Under the pieces are notes generated by a model. That model ran no database searches. It worked only from the letters and a program-made list of their open reading frames with translations, and was not told the origin of the DNA. Position numbers and translations under genes: made by a program. From the NCBI GenBank assembly GCA_002347645.1, contig DDYF01000030.1, positions 1-49,162 on the forward strand: DNA of 49,162 nt, given 5' to 3'. Within the stretch, counting starts at the first letter, position 1. Every line of letters begins with the position of its first letter. This stretch comes from Thermoleophilia bacterium UBA2241 (GTDB lineage: Bacteria; Actinomycetota; Thermoleophilia; UBA2241). Below are positions 1-8,697 of this stretch, piece by piece.

Positions 1-197
1 GCACACAACCCGGGACACTACTTCAACCCTCACCGGGCGCGCCAGTCGCGTTGGTCATCCGTTGACTGGCCCCTTATGGCTCCAGCCGAGAAGGGACGCG
101 GGGCGCTCTCCACTTCCCAACGGCCACCTCGTCCTCCATCCAGCGTGGTTCTTCCGATGAGCATGCACGCTACGTGTGAGCCTGAGGCTGCGCCGTG

Positions 198-1085
198 TCA
201 TTCGGCCGCCCCATCCCCGTCGCGACCCGATCGCCGCGCTCTGTTGCCAAACCGCGCGATCGCGAAGGCAGCGATCACAACGACAGACACGGTGAACACC
301 ATCATGAATGTGCCGACTGCATTGACGACGGGCGAGATGCCGAACTTGATCATCCCGTAGATGCGAATCGGCATCGGCGACACTCCCACGCCGGAGGTGA
401 AGAAGGAGGTCACGAAGTTGTCGAACGACAGCACGAAAGCGATGAGAGCCCCCGCGAGGATCGCCGGCTGCAGTAGCGGAAGGATCACCAGGCGCATGGA
501 CTGTACTCGGTTGGCGCCAAGGTCCATCGCCGCCTCTTCTAACGATGGATCGAGACCCGTGAGTCGGCTGCGCACGATGACCGTCACGAACACCGTGCAG
601 AAGGTGATGTGCGCAATGGCGACGGTCCACAGCGACAGCGTGACTCCCACCTGGTTAAAGAGGAGCATTGCCGCCACGGCGGTGGCGATCTCCGGTGCCA
701 CGAGCGCCATCATCACGAGCATTTCGATGAGGCGAGACCAGCGCGCCGGCGCGTAATGCATACCGATCGCCAGCAACGTGCCAATGACGGCCGCCACGAC
801 CATGACGCCGACGCCGATCTTGACGCTGGCGAAGAGCGACGCCTGCACATCCGGATCATGGAGCAACTGAGACCACCACTCGAGGCTGAAGCCTTTGAAC
901 ACCGACAGCGAGCGAGCGCTGTTGAACGAGAAGACCACGACGACGAGGATGGGCGCGAAGAGGTAGATCATGACGGCGGCGGTCACGAACCAAAGAATCC
1001 GCGGCCGTTCCGTCTCGCGATACCTCCTGGGCGAGGCGCGCCGCTGCGGGCGCTGGGCAGCGTTTGCGGTGTCGACGGAGGCCAT
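198..1085 (-). CDS. potC: ABC transporter permease, PotC-like (spermidine/putrescine family)
   Basis: Inner-membrane permease of a binding-protein-dependent importer of the polyamine/opine type. The 295 residues start with a basic cytoplasmic N-terminus, followed by about six hydrophobic segments. The EAA cytoplasmic loop that docks with the ATPase is visible as LEEAAMDLGANRVQSM. Length and loop fit PotC. It starts 4 bp after the stop of the PotB-like gene, so the two are one transcript and probably form a heterodimer. The ATPase and binding protein are not in the window and may lie beyond the left edge. Substrate (polyamine, quaternary amine or organic acid) cannot be told from sequence. Nothing is recognised in the 197 bases between this gene and the left edge. 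Confidence 0.88.
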   Translation of the reverse strand: MASVDTANAAQRPQRRASPRRYRETERPRILWFVTAAVMIYLFAPILVVVVFSFNSARSLSVFKGFSLEWWSQLLHDPDVQASLFASVKIGVGVMVVAAVIGTLLAIGMHYAPARWSRLIEMLVMMALVAPEIATAVAAMLLFNQVGVTLSLWTVAIAHITFCTVFVTVIVRSRLTGLDPSLEEAAMDLGANRVQSMRLVILPLLQPAILAGALIAFVLSFDNFVTSFFTSGVGVSPMPIRIYGMIKFGISPVVNAVGTFMMVFTVSVVVIAAFAIARFGNRARRSGRDGDGAAE

Positions 1086-1089
1086 CTAC

Positions 1090-1947
1090 TCACCCCGCCA
1101 GGTCGAGGGCCTTCGTGCCCCTGGTGAACAGGAACGCGGCGATGACCGCCCACATCACCGTCATGAGCACGACCGTCAGTGAGGCGCCGAACGTCCAGTC
1201 GCCCATCGTCTGGAATTGGTCCGCGATCATGTTCCCCATCATGTAGGTGCTCGCTCCACCGAGGAACTTCGCCGCGGCGAAGTCCCCCATCGACGGGAGG
1301 AACACCAGAAGACAGCCGGCGAGAAGCCCCTCCGTGGAGTAGGGGAGGGTGACACGGAAGAACGTGGTAGGAGGTGACCCGTACAGGTCCTTGCCCGCCT
1401 CGATTAGCGAGGGGTTCATCTGCTCAAGGCTTGCATAAAGGGGCATCACCATCAGCGGCAGATAGCTGTAGACCAAGCCAAGGACTACCGCATACGTGGT
1501 GTTGGTCATCCGCAGTGGCGGGTCGCCGCCGACGCCCAGCGACCTCAGGACACCGTTGATCAGGCCGTCGTTCCCGAGGATCGCCACCCACGCGTAGATA
1601 CGGACCAGATAGTCGACGAGCCAGGGAAGCAGGACAAGTGCGATGAGACCGGTGCGGTAGCGACCGCCGTATCGCGCGATCGTGTAGGCGACAGGATAGC
1701 CGATCAGCGCGCACACCAGCGTGGTGAGACCTGCAAACAGCACCGACCGGCCGAGGAGCTCCAGATACATGGTGTTCGTCACGACCTCGATGAGGTTGTC
1801 CGGGTGCCATCCGTAGACGGGCCGGTTGACGATGTCCGGGACCGCCAGGGACACGGCGATGACCACTCCGAACGGGATCACGAACAAGCACGCCAGCCAG
1901 AGTGCGCCCGGCAGCGTGAACAGCGTTCCCAGTCGGCTTCTCGTCAT
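1090..1947 (-). CDS. potB: ABC transporter permease, PotB-like (spermidine/putrescine family)
   Basis: Membrane-spanning partner of the PotC-like permease. The 285 residues have a first membrane segment at about residues 10-33, five further hydrophobic stretches and an EAA loop reading EAGKDLYGSPPTTFFRVTLP. That loop is diagnostic for the coupling helix that contacts the ABC ATPase. It lies 8 bp downstream of the dehydrogenase gene in the same direction, so transport and substrate oxidation may be co-expressed from the promoter shared with the divergent PucR regulator. Family assignment is firm; substrate is unknown. Confidence 0.88.
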   Translation of the reverse strand: MTRSRLGTLFTLPGALWLACLFVIPFGVVIAVSLAVPDIVNRPVYGWHPDNLIEVVTNTMYLELLGRSVLFAGLTTLVCALIGYPVAYTIARYGGRYRTGLIALVLLPWLVDYLVRIYAWVAILGNDGLINGVLRSLGVGGDPPLRMTNTTYAVVLGLVYSYLPLMVMPLYASLEQMNPSLIEAGKDLYGSPPTTFFRVTLPYSTEGLLAGCLLVFLPSMGDFAAAKFLGGASTYMMGNMIADQFQTMGDWTFGASLTVVLMTVMWAVIAAFLFTRGTKALDLAG

Positions 1948-1955
1948 GCCTTCAC

Positions 1956-3041
1956 CTACCGGCGGCTTTCAGTCGCGGACGAAGGCACGGAAAGCACCGC
2001 CACGATCGCGTCGCCAAGCTCTGCGGTGCTAGCGGTCCCTCCCAAGTCCGGGGTGAACGTCCTTCCGTCCGCCACCGTCGTCTCGATCGCCGCGAGCACG
2101 GCCTTGCCCCACTCCTCAAGGCCGAGGTCATCGAGCATAAGGGCGACACCCCAGATCGAGCCGACAGGGTTGGCGCGCCCCTGCCCGGCGATGTCTGGCG
2201 CCGAGCCGTGGATCGGCTCGAACATCGACGGGAAGACGCGTTCCGGGTTGAGGTTCGCGCTGGGGGCGAGACCCATTCCCCCCATCAGTGCGGCGCCGAG
2301 GTCGGTCAGGATGTCGGCGAACAGGTTGGAGGCCACGACCACGCCGAAGCGCTGCGGCTCCATGACCATGAACATGGCCGCGGCGTCGACCAGCAGCGAC
2401 TCGGTGGGGACCGTTGGGTACTGCGCGGCTACCTCGTCGAAGATCTCGTCCCACAGGACCGAGGTGTAGTTCAGCGCGTTGCCCTTGCTGACGCTCGTCA
2501 CCGACCTGCCCTCACGTTTCGCCAACTCGAAGGCCCAGCGGATGACGCGCTCGGTGCCGAAGCGCGAGAAGACGGAGGTTTGCAGGGCGACCTCGCGATC
2601 AGACCCTTCATAGAGCCGGTCGCCGATGCCCGCGTATTCGCCCTCCGTGCCTTCACGCACGAAGATCATGTCGACGTCTTCGGGACGCGCGTCCTTCAAC
2701 GGGCAGGGCACGCCCGGCAACAGCTTCACGGGGCGGAGATTGACGTAATAGTCGAAGCCGAAGCGGATCTTGAGGAGCAGCTGCCGGAGCGTGAGGTGGT
2801 CCTTGACGGCTGGCGAGCCGACGGCGCCGAAGAGGATGGAATCGTACCCGCGGAGGATGTCGAGGGCACCCGGCGGCATCATCTCGCCCGTCTTGAGGTA
2901 CCTGTCGGTGCCCCAATCGTAGTGATCGAACTCGAAGCTGACCGTCGGGTCGGCAGCGTCGATGGCACGCAAGACCTTCTCTGACTCGGCGACGACCTCG
3001 GGGCCGACGCCGTCTCCAGGTATCACTGCAATCCGCGTCAT
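1956..3041 (-). CDS. Tartrate/D-malate dehydrogenase-like beta-decarboxylating dehydrogenase
   Basis: Member of the isocitrate/isopropylmalate dehydrogenase family, 361 residues, the usual size of TtuC/DmlA. It opens with the nucleotide-fold IAVIPGDGVGPEV. It carries the substrate motif VREGTEGEYAGIGDR, the metal-binding region SNLFADILTDLGAAL and the NAD-site segment FEPIHGSAPDIAGQG. The motif YDWGTDRYLKTGEMMP favours tartrate/D-malate dehydrogenases over LeuB. The likely reaction is NAD-dependent oxidative decarboxylation of a 2-hydroxy-diacid. It heads an operon with the two permeases and is divergent from the PucR gene, which suggests inducible catabolism of an imported substrate. The gene ends in TAG; reading through would add only three codons. 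Confidence 0.85.
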   Translation of the reverse strand: MTRIAVIPGDGVGPEVVAESEKVLRAIDAADPTVSFEFDHYDWGTDRYLKTGEMMPPGALDILRGYDSILFGAVGSPAVKDHLTLRQLLLKIRFGFDYYVNLRPVKLLPGVPCPLKDARPEDVDMIFVREGTEGEYAGIGDRLYEGSDREVALQTSVFSRFGTERVIRWAFELAKREGRSVTSVSKGNALNYTSVLWDEIFDEVAAQYPTVPTESLLVDAAAMFMVMEPQRFGVVVASNLFADILTDLGAALMGGMGLAPSANLNPERVFPSMFEPIHGSAPDIAGQGRANPVGSIWGVALMLDDLGLEEWGKAVLAAIETTVADGRTFTPDLGGTASTAELGDAIVAVLSVPSSATESRR

Positions 3042-3160
3042 GGGCCCTCCTGGCGTACACGGTCGATCGAATCACCTCTATCTAACGGTGACGGCGCGCC
3101 ACGGACAATGCACGAAATGTGACTTTCTTGCGTCATCTATGTCATATGATGTGCACACTG
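3042..3160. promoter_or_regulatory. Divergent intergenic region, dehydrogenase/PucR
   Basis: This stretch separates the dehydrogenase-permease operon from the divergent regulator and is locally AT-richer than its surroundings. A perfect 8-base palindrome, TCATATGA, lies at 3142-3149, inside or just before the regulator start depending on which start codon is used (ATG 3139 or GTG 3160). It is a candidate operator for autoregulation. No clear -35/-10 pair can be assigned by eye. Confidence 0.4.
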
Positions 3161-4863
3161 TGAGCCTGACCGTCGCGCACATACTTAGCCTGGAGCTCCT
3201 CCGTCAGGCCGCCGCCGAGGTGGTGGCCGGTGAGGATCAGCTCTCGCGCCCCGTGCGCTGGGTCCACATCTCGGAACAGCCAGACGTCGCGCGGTATCTC
3301 AAGGGCGGCGAACTGCTCCTCACCACGGGCATGGGTCTGGGCATGAACGAGGCGCTGCAGAGCAAGTACGTCGCGGAGCTCGATACGGCCGGGATCGCGG
3401 GACTCGCGATCCGCCTCGGGGGGACGTGGAAGACCGCTCCTCCCCGCATGGTCGCCGAAGCGCGCCGGCGTGGTCTGCCGCTCATCGTGCTCCACCGTCG
3501 TATCGGGTTCATCGAACTTACGGAGCAGATCCACGGCGCGATCATCAGCCGTCAGCTCGAGCTGCTCACCAAGGCTGAGTCGATCGGCCGCACCTTCACG
3601 GACCTTGTCACGCGCGGCGCCGATCTCTCGCAGATCCTCCATCAGCTCGCGCACATTGTCCGCAACCCCGTGGTCCTGGAGGATCCCGCTCACCAGCTCA
3701 TCGACTTCGCCGCGTTCGACGCCCCGGCGGAGGAAGTCCTGTCCGTCTGGGAAGCACGTTCGCGAAGCGGACTTGGTGACGCCGGGAGCCGCACAGCGAC
3801 GCTCGGCCCGGCGGACCAGGCCGGGCTCTGGGCCGACATTCGGCTGCGCGACGAGGACTGGGGCCGGCTGCACGTCCTCGCCGTCGACGGCCGCCTCGAC
3901 GAGATCGACGAGCTCGCCCTCGACCGGGCGGTCGCGGCGGTGGCGCTGGCCCTCCTCAACGAAGAGGAACGCAACAGGCTGACTGACCGCGCCAGAGGCG
4001 GCCTGATCGCCGACATCCTCGGTGACAGTTATGGAGGCGCCGCCGGGTTCTACCGGCGCGCGGGGACCTGCCGCGCCGACTTCCAGGACCGCGCTCTCGT
4101 CGCCCTCGCCCTCGAGCCGCAGGGCCTCGCGTCGTTCATGGACAGCGAGGATCGCTCCGAGACCGACCGCAGGCGCATACGAAGGGCGCTCGCGCGGGAA
4201 GTCCAGCGAGCCGTCGAGTCGACCGGGGCAGTGGCGCTCACCGGACTGGACGGTGACACCGTGATGGCCATCGTCGGCGTCGATCCCGGGTGTGACCTGA
4301 GCGCGGCGGCCGACGCGATCGGAGCCGCCGTGTGCTCACGTGCCGCAGGGGTGGTCGAGGGCGTGATACCGATCGTCGGGGTCAGCAACGAGGCGTCACC
4401 CAAGTCGCTGCGGCACGCCCTCGAGCAGGCGGCCGAAGCGGCGGCGTTCGGGCGCGGCAGGACGACCCCGCGTACGGTGCACTTTGCCGACCTCGGTCTT
4501 CAGCACCTGCTGATCCGCCTCGCCGAAGGACCGGAGCTGGCGCGCTTCGTCGAGTCGGAACTCAGTCCACTGCTCGACCACGACGCCCGGCGCAAAACGG
4601 TCCTGGTCACGACCCTCCGCGCCTACCTCGACTGCGGAGGCCACAAGAGCCGCGCCGCCGAGGCGCTCAGCATCCAGAGGCGCAGCCTTTATCACCGCCT
4701 CGAGCGAATCGAGGAGATCCTCAGGGTGAACCTCGGCGACGAGGAGACACTGCTCCGTCTCAGCCTGGCGCTCCGCAGCCTCGATCTGCTGCGACAGCGG
4801 TCGCCGGTCGGCCTGAGCCGCCAGCTTCTGGTGGACCCGGGGCGGCCGCTCAGCCCCTCTTGA
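3139..4863 (+). CDS. PucR-family transcriptional regulator
   Basis: A 574-residue cytoplasmic regulator of the PucR/CdaR family. The N-terminal PucR sensory domain (about residues 10-125) reads LTVAHILSLELLRQAA and later RPVRWVHISEQPDVARYLKG, typical for the family. A middle GGDEF-like CdaR region follows. The C-terminal HTH_30 domain reads LRAYLDCGGHKSRAAEAL, then IQRRSLYHRLERIEEIL. ATG 3139 is chosen; GTG 3160 is equally possible because family homology starts there. The open frame reaches back to 2962 but would overlap the divergent gene. It probably controls the adjacent dehydrogenase and permease genes. Its last 14 bases overlap the convergent methyltransferase gene. Confidence 0.9.
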   Translation: MSYDVHTVSLTVAHILSLELLRQAAAEVVAGEDQLSRPVRWVHISEQPDVARYLKGGELLLTTGMGLGMNEALQSKYVAELDTAGIAGLAIRLGGTWKTAPPRMVAEARRRGLPLIVLHRRIGFIELTEQIHGAIISRQLELLTKAESIGRTFTDLVTRGADLSQILHQLAHIVRNPVVLEDPAHQLIDFAAFDAPAEEVLSVWEARSRSGLGDAGSRTATLGPADQAGLWADIRLRDEDWGRLHVLAVDGRLDEIDELALDRAVAAVALALLNEEERNRLTDRARGGLIADILGDSYGGAAGFYRRAGTCRADFQDRALVALALEPQGLASFMDSEDRSETDRRRIRRALAREVQRAVESTGAVALTGLDGDTVMAIVGVDPGCDLSAAADAIGAAVCSRAAGVVEGVIPIVGVSNEASPKSLRHALEQAAEAAAFGRGRTTPRTVHFADLGLQHLLIRLAEGPELARFVESELSPLLDHDARRKTVLVTTLRAYLDCGGHKSRAAEALSIQRRSLYHRLERIEEILRVNLGDEETLLRLSLALRSLDLLRQRSPVGLSRQLLVDPGRPLSPS

Positions 4864-5500
4864 GCGTCTTGAAGATCAGCTTGGCGTCGAGCCACGCCTC
4901 GCCACCGGGCTCGGTCACGTGCGCGAGGAGGGCGCGTACGCGGTCGGCCGTCTCGCCCTCGCAGCCCGTGCACGAGAGCCATTCCTCGAACACGTGTCGG
5001 CGTGGATGGAGCGCGGTGTCGACGACGTCGAGACCGGCGGCGAAGAGCATCGCCAGCCACTCGGCCTTCGTGTAAGCACGCACGTGGGTCGCGTCGCGGA
5101 GCCTCTCGGCCTCCTCGACGCGCTCGTCGTTGTGCAGCCCGTCCTCGATCACGACGAGGCGCCGGCTGACGCGCGCCATCTCCGCGACGGCCGCCGCCGG
5201 GTCGTCGAAGTGGTGCGCCGCCAGACGGCAGACGACGACGTCGAACGACCCGTCACGGAAGGGCAGCGCCTCGGCGGGGCACACGACATCGGGCTCCATG
5301 CCGGCGGCGGCGTCGCAGCTCGTGACCGTGCACGTTCGCTCGCGCAGGCGGCGCGCGACGTGGCCGCCGCCGGTGGCGACGTCGAGCGCCGTGACGCCGC
5401 GGGCCGGCTCGCACCACTCGACCACGAGGTCGAGGTCGGCCCCCGCCCGGTGCACGGCACTTCGCTCGTACGCCTCGCGGCGCTCGTTCCACGCGCTCAT
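4850..5500 (-). CDS. Class I SAM-dependent methyltransferase
   Basis: A 216-residue soluble methyltransferase of the UbiE/Methyltransf_11 type. The SAM-binding motif I is ALDVATGGGHVARRL. Motif II/III is visible as GSFDVVVCRLAAHHFDDP, followed by a post-motif containing RRLVVIEDGLHNDERVEEAE. Start ATG 5500 overlaps the stop of the upstream aminotransferase (ATGA), implying translational coupling. The C-terminal part has several cysteines (CTGCEGE) of unknown meaning. The substrate is unknown; the coupling suggests that it acts on a product of the aminotransferase, or on a common small molecule. Confidence 0.85.
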   Translation of the reverse strand: MSAWNERREAYERSAVHRAGADLDLVVEWCEPARGVTALDVATGGGHVARRLRERTCTVTSCDAAAGMEPDVVCPAEALPFRDGSFDVVVCRLAAHHFDDPAAAVAEMARVSRRLVVIEDGLHNDERVEEAERLRDATHVRAYTKAEWLAMLFAAGLDVVDTALHPRRHVFEEWLSCTGCEGETADRVRALLAHVTEPGGEAWLDAKLIFKTLKRG

Positions 5501-6852
5501 GCGACAAGCGCCCGCGCCGCCTCGCGCAGCACCTCGGTGTGGCGGTCGACGTCGGCCGCGGTCGTCTGCGGTGACATGAGCGCCATGTTGTGGAACGGGG
5601 TCATGAGGATGCCGCGGTTGAGCATGAACAGGTGCAGGTAACGGTCGAGCTCCTCGTCCTCGGCGGCCGCGGCCTCGCCGCCGTTCCGCGGCGGCACCAG
5701 CCGCGGCCAGTACTCGGCCCGGCACCCGAGGCGCTTGACCACCCACGGCAACCCGGACTCGTCGATCACGTCCCGCACGCCTGCCGCCCACCGCTCGGCG
5801 AGCGGGATCATGCGCGCGTACACCTCGTCGGTCAGGACCTCGCCGAGCGTCGCCTTCATCGCGGCGATCGACAGGGCGTTGCCGGCCAGCGTACCGCCGA
5901 CACCGCACTCGTCGGCGGCGTGGTAGTCCCAGCCGATGCGCACGAGGTCGGCGATCGCCTGCCCGAAGCCGTACACCGCGCTCGGCACGCCGCTGCCGAT
6001 GGGCTTGCCGAGGGTCACCATGTCGGGCTCGAGCCCCCACTCCCGCGTGCAGCCTCCGGGGCCGGCGCAGATGGTGTGCGTCTCGTCGATGACGAGCAAG
6101 GTACCGGTCTCGCGAGTGATGCGGCGCAGAGCGTCGTGATAGCCGTCGTCCGGGAGGATGATGCCGATGTTGGTCATGGCCGGCTCGGTGAGCACGCAGG
6201 CGACGTCTCCCGGCGCAAGTGCGGCGGCCAGCGCGTCGACGTCGTTCCACTCGACCACCTTGGTGGTGAGCGTCGGGTCGACGGGCGGGCCGGCGTTGCC
6301 GGGCTTGGGCCCCGGCACGCCGTCGTTGATCGTGATGATCGTCTCGTCGACGGAGCCGTGGTAGCAGTAGTTGTACACGAGGATCTTCGGGCGCTTCGTC
6401 ACATGGCGCGCAAGGCGCAGGGCGAAGCGATTGGCATCGGTCGCCGTCAGGGCCGCCTGCCAGTACTGAAGACCGAACCGGAGCGCCAGCTCGCCCATGA
6501 CCCAGAGCGAATCCTCGGTCGGAAGCATGGTCGTGATGCCGCGCGCGGCCTGCGCGGCGACTCCGGCGACCGCAGCCGCAGGCGCGTGCCCCGTCATGGC
6601 TCCCGTGTCGCCCAGACAGAAGTCGACGTACTCATGGCCGTCCACACACGTCACGCGGGCGCCGCACGCCTCAGCGACGAACGGCGGGAAGGGGCTCGAC
6701 CAGCGCGTCATCCAGTTCATGGGGACACCGTCGAGCATGTGCGCTCGCGCCTGCTCGAAGAGCCCGCGCGAGCGCGGATGGCGGACGATGAAGGACTCGT
6801 CCTCCGCCGCCTTGAGTGCGGCGAGACGGTCGCGGTCGATCGTCGTGGTCAC
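5497..6852 (-). CDS. Class III aminotransferase, glutamate-1-semialdehyde-aminomutase-like
   Basis: A PLP enzyme of fold type I, 451 residues. The glycine-rich cofactor region and the aspartate of LLVIDETHTICAGPGG precede the Schiff-base lysine in VTLGKPIGSGVPSAVYG. Overall it resembles the aspartate aminotransferase/GSA-aminomutase group, but no hemL neighbours are present, so a role in heme synthesis is unlikely. GTG 6852 is chosen because GGAGG sits six bases upstream and protein similarity begins there; the open frame runs further upstream without support. It is coupled to the methyltransferase by a 4-base overlap. A strong hairpin separates it from the corrinoid gene, so expression from its own promoter or by readthrough is possible. 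Confidence 0.87.
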   Translation of the reverse strand: MTTTIDRDRLAALKAAEDESFIVRHPRSRGLFEQARAHMLDGVPMNWMTRWSSPFPPFVAEACGARVTCVDGHEYVDFCLGDTGAMTGHAPAAAVAGVAAQAARGITTMLPTEDSLWVMGELALRFGLQYWQAALTATDANRFALRLARHVTKRPKILVYNYCYHGSVDETIITINDGVPGPKPGNAGPPVDPTLTTKVVEWNDVDALAAALAPGDVACVLTEPAMTNIGIILPDDGYHDALRRITRETGTLLVIDETHTICAGPGGCTREWGLEPDMVTLGKPIGSGVPSAVYGFGQAIADLVRIGWDYHAADECGVGGTLAGNALSIAAMKATLGEVLTDEVYARMIPLAERWAAGVRDVIDESGLPWVVKRLGCRAEYWPRLVPPRNGGEAAAAEDEELDRYLHLFMLNRGILMTPFHNMALMSPQTTAADVDRHTEVLREAARALVA

Positions 6853-6918
6853 TCCGCACCTCCAAGGTGGGGACGTCCGCGGCGCCCGGGTGCCGGGTAC
6901 CGTGCCGTCGCCAGCGTA

Positions 6919-6952
6919 CGCGAGGGGCGGGCCCTGCGGCCCGCCCCTCGCG
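6919..6952 (-). terminator. GC-rich hairpin between corrinoid gene and aminotransferase
   Basis: A perfect 15-bp inverted repeat (6919-6933 with 6938-6952) around a 4-base loop, placed 55 bases after the corrinoid-protein stop. There is no clear T run, so it may be a partial terminator, a transcript-stabilising hairpin or an attenuator for the two downstream genes. Confidence 0.6.
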
Positions 6953-7006
6953 TCACTCTCGTCACCCGGCGCCGCTTTCGTCGCGCGGGACCCGACGTCC
7001 TCGGCG

Positions 7007-7645
7007 CTACTTCCCCAGCAGGGCGTCGATCTTCTTGACGCCGTCGTTGGCGTCCTCGGCGTAGGCGTCGGCGCCGATCTGGTCGGCCCAGCGCTGGGTG
7101 GCCGGGGCGCCGCCGACCACGGTCTTGAAGGCAAGGCCCTCGTCCTTGAGGGTCTTGATGACCTTCTTCTGCTCTTCCATCGTCGTGGTCAGCAGGGCGC
7201 TCATGCCGATGACGTCGGCGCCGGTCTCCTTGGCGCGCTCGATGAACGTCGCGGCGGGCACGTCGCGGCCCAGGTCGGTGACCTCGTAGCCGTTGGCCTT
7301 GAGGTAGGCGATGACGATCGCCTTGCCGATGTCGTGCACGTCGCCCTGCACGGTGCCGATCACGACGCGGCCCTTGGTCGTGGCCGCGCCGGCCTCGAGG
7401 GCGGCGTTGGTGACCTCGGTCGCCCCGGCCATGGCGTCGGCGGCCATCATCAGCTCGGGGAGGAACATCTCGCCGCTCTCGAAGAGCTCGCCGACCTCCT
7501 GGATGCCGCGGACGAAGCCGTTGGCCATGATGTCGCCGGGGGTCAGGCCGGCGGCCAGGGCGCGCCGCGCGACGTCCTCGGCGGCGGCGCGGTCGGCGCC
7601 CACGATCGCCTCGCTGGCTTCCTGGTAGAACTCTTCGTTCGCCAT
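7007..7645 (-). CDS. Methyltransferase cognate corrinoid protein (MttC/MtmC type)
   Basis: A 212-residue cytoplasmic corrinoid protein. Residues 1-85 are the helical cap (B12-binding_2). Residues 93-212 are the B12-binding Rossmann domain with GDVHDIGK (His104 is the lower cobalt ligand), SALLTTT at about 149 and GGAPAT at about 178. This is the signature of the carriers that shuttle methyl groups between MttB/MtbB/MtmB-type methyltransferases and a second methyltransferase. ATG 7645 has a GGGAGG site upstream. No methyltransferase gene is adjacent: a divergent radical SAM gene lies upstream and an aminotransferase downstream. Because pyrrolysine genes are nearby, a UAG-containing partner elsewhere in the genome is plausible. 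The stop is TAG; readthrough would add 14 codons. Confidence 0.93.
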   Translation of the reverse strand: MANEEFYQEASEAIVGADRAAAEDVARRALAAGLTPGDIMANGFVRGIQEVGELFESGEMFLPELMMAADAMAGATEVTNAALEAGAATTKGRVVIGTVQGDVHDIGKAIVIAYLKANGYEVTDLGRDVPAATFIERAKETGADVIGMSALLTTTMEEQKKVIKTLKDEGLAFKTVVGGAPATQRWADQIGADAYAEDANDGVKKIDALLGK

Positions 7646-7808
7646 GGCCTTGCACTCCTCCCAACGTCGTTCGCGGCCGTCGCGTTCGTGCGGCGTGCGA
7701 CTCGCGCAGCATATCAGCCGCGTCCGCGCACGTTCAGCACGGGCAAGGGTTTCATCCGTTCGGATGACTGTCAAGAACACGCCGCGCGCCCTCTGCTACA
7801 CTCGGTCC

Positions 7809-8687
7809 ATGCGGTATCTCGGCGCGGTCATCCGTCCCCCCAGCGAAGCCACGAGTCTGATCCTCCAGGTCACGTACGGCTGTTCCAACAACACCTGCGA
7901 GTTCTGCGGGACGTACCTCGACAAGCCGTTCGCCGTGCGCCCGCCGGACGCGGTGCACGAAGACGTCGTGGGGTTGCCGGCGGGGGCGAAGGAGCGCGTC
8001 GAGCGCGTCTTTCTCGCCGACGGTGACGCGCTCGCACTTTCACCCCGCCGCCTGCACGAGATCCTCGACCTGCTGCACGCCGAGCTGCCCCAGCTCGAGC
8101 GCGTGAGCTCGTACGCGAACGCGAAGAACCTTCTGGCGAAGGAGGTCGACGACCTCCGCGCGCTGCGCGCGCGCAAGCTCGACCTCCTCTACCTCGGGCT
8201 CGAGTCGGGTGACGACCAGACGCTCGCCGACATCAACAAGGGCATGACGGTGGCCGAGCAGATCGAGGGCTGCCGGCGGGCGAAGGAGGCCGGCATCAGG
8301 CTGTCGGTGACGGCGATCCTCGGCCTTGCCGGGGCCGCCCGCTCGCTCGAGCACGGGCGGGCGACGGGCGAGGCTCTCTCCGCCATCGACCCCGAGTACA
8401 TCGGCATCCTCACGCTCATGCTCGTGCCGGGCACCGCCATGCACCGCAAGGTGGCGACGGGCCAGACTGTCCTGCCCGACCAGATCGGCATGCTGCGCGA
8501 GCTGCGCGAGATCGTCGCCCACACCGACGTGAGCGACTGCCTGTTCCGCTCGAACCACGCCTCGAACTACCTCCCTCTGGGCGGCCACCTTCCCGAAGAC
8601 AAGGGGGCGATGCTGGCCACGCTCGACAAGGTGCTCCAGGCCCCCGAGGCAGTGCAGCTTCGGCCCGAGACCTGGCGCGCGCTCTAG
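7809..8687 (+). CDS. Radical SAM protein (B12-independent, Elp3/MiaB/NifB-like core)
   Basis: A 292-residue radical SAM enzyme. The 4Fe-4S ligands are Cys25, Cys30 and Cys33 in GCSNNTCEFC, which is CX4CX2C rather than the usual CX3CX2C but is common in this family (compare CSHNKCTFC in clostridial homologues, from memory). The SAM-binding GLESGDDQTLADINKG and a later beta-barrel strand region follow. It lacks the features of PylB and should not be taken as the missing methylornithine synthase. It is divergent from the corrinoid gene by 163 bp and followed closely by two small membrane-protein genes. The stop is TAG. Substrate unknown. Confidence 0.85.
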   Translation: MRYLGAVIRPPSEATSLILQVTYGCSNNTCEFCGTYLDKPFAVRPPDAVHEDVVGLPAGAKERVERVFLADGDALALSPRRLHEILDLLHAELPQLERVSSYANAKNLLAKEVDDLRALRARKLDLLYLGLESGDDQTLADINKGMTVAEQIEGCRRAKEAGIRLSVTAILGLAGAARSLEHGRATGEALSAIDPEYIGILTLMLVPGTAMHRKVATGQTVLPDQIGMLRELREIVAHTDVSDCLFRSNHASNYLPLGGHLPEDKGAMLATLDKVLQAPEAVQLRPETWRAL

Positions 8688-8697
8688 GCGGCCGCCG

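Noticed and set aside
2962..3138. Longer N-terminus of the PucR regulator starting at 2962
   Set aside because: It would overlap the divergent dehydrogenase gene by 80 bases, and the extra residues show no family similarity.
5497..6852. Class III aminotransferase as hemL (heme synthesis)
   Set aside because: It has the general fold and lysine motif but no heme genes nearby, and the surrounding genes suggest catabolism or a special pathway.
4850..7645. A UAG-containing methylamine methyltransferase hidden as two ORFs split by an in-frame TAG
   Set aside because: I looked for consecutive same-phase ORFs joined through TAG with MttB-, MtbB- or MtmB-like sequence around the corrinoid gene and elsewhere and saw none. 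Readthrough of the corrinoid TAG stops after 14 codons.
7809..8687. Radical SAM gene as the missing pylB
   Set aside because: Its cysteine spacing is CX4CX2C and its N-terminus (RYLGAVIRPPSEA) belongs to a different widespread family. PylB carries CX3CX2C after about 60-70 N-terminal residues.
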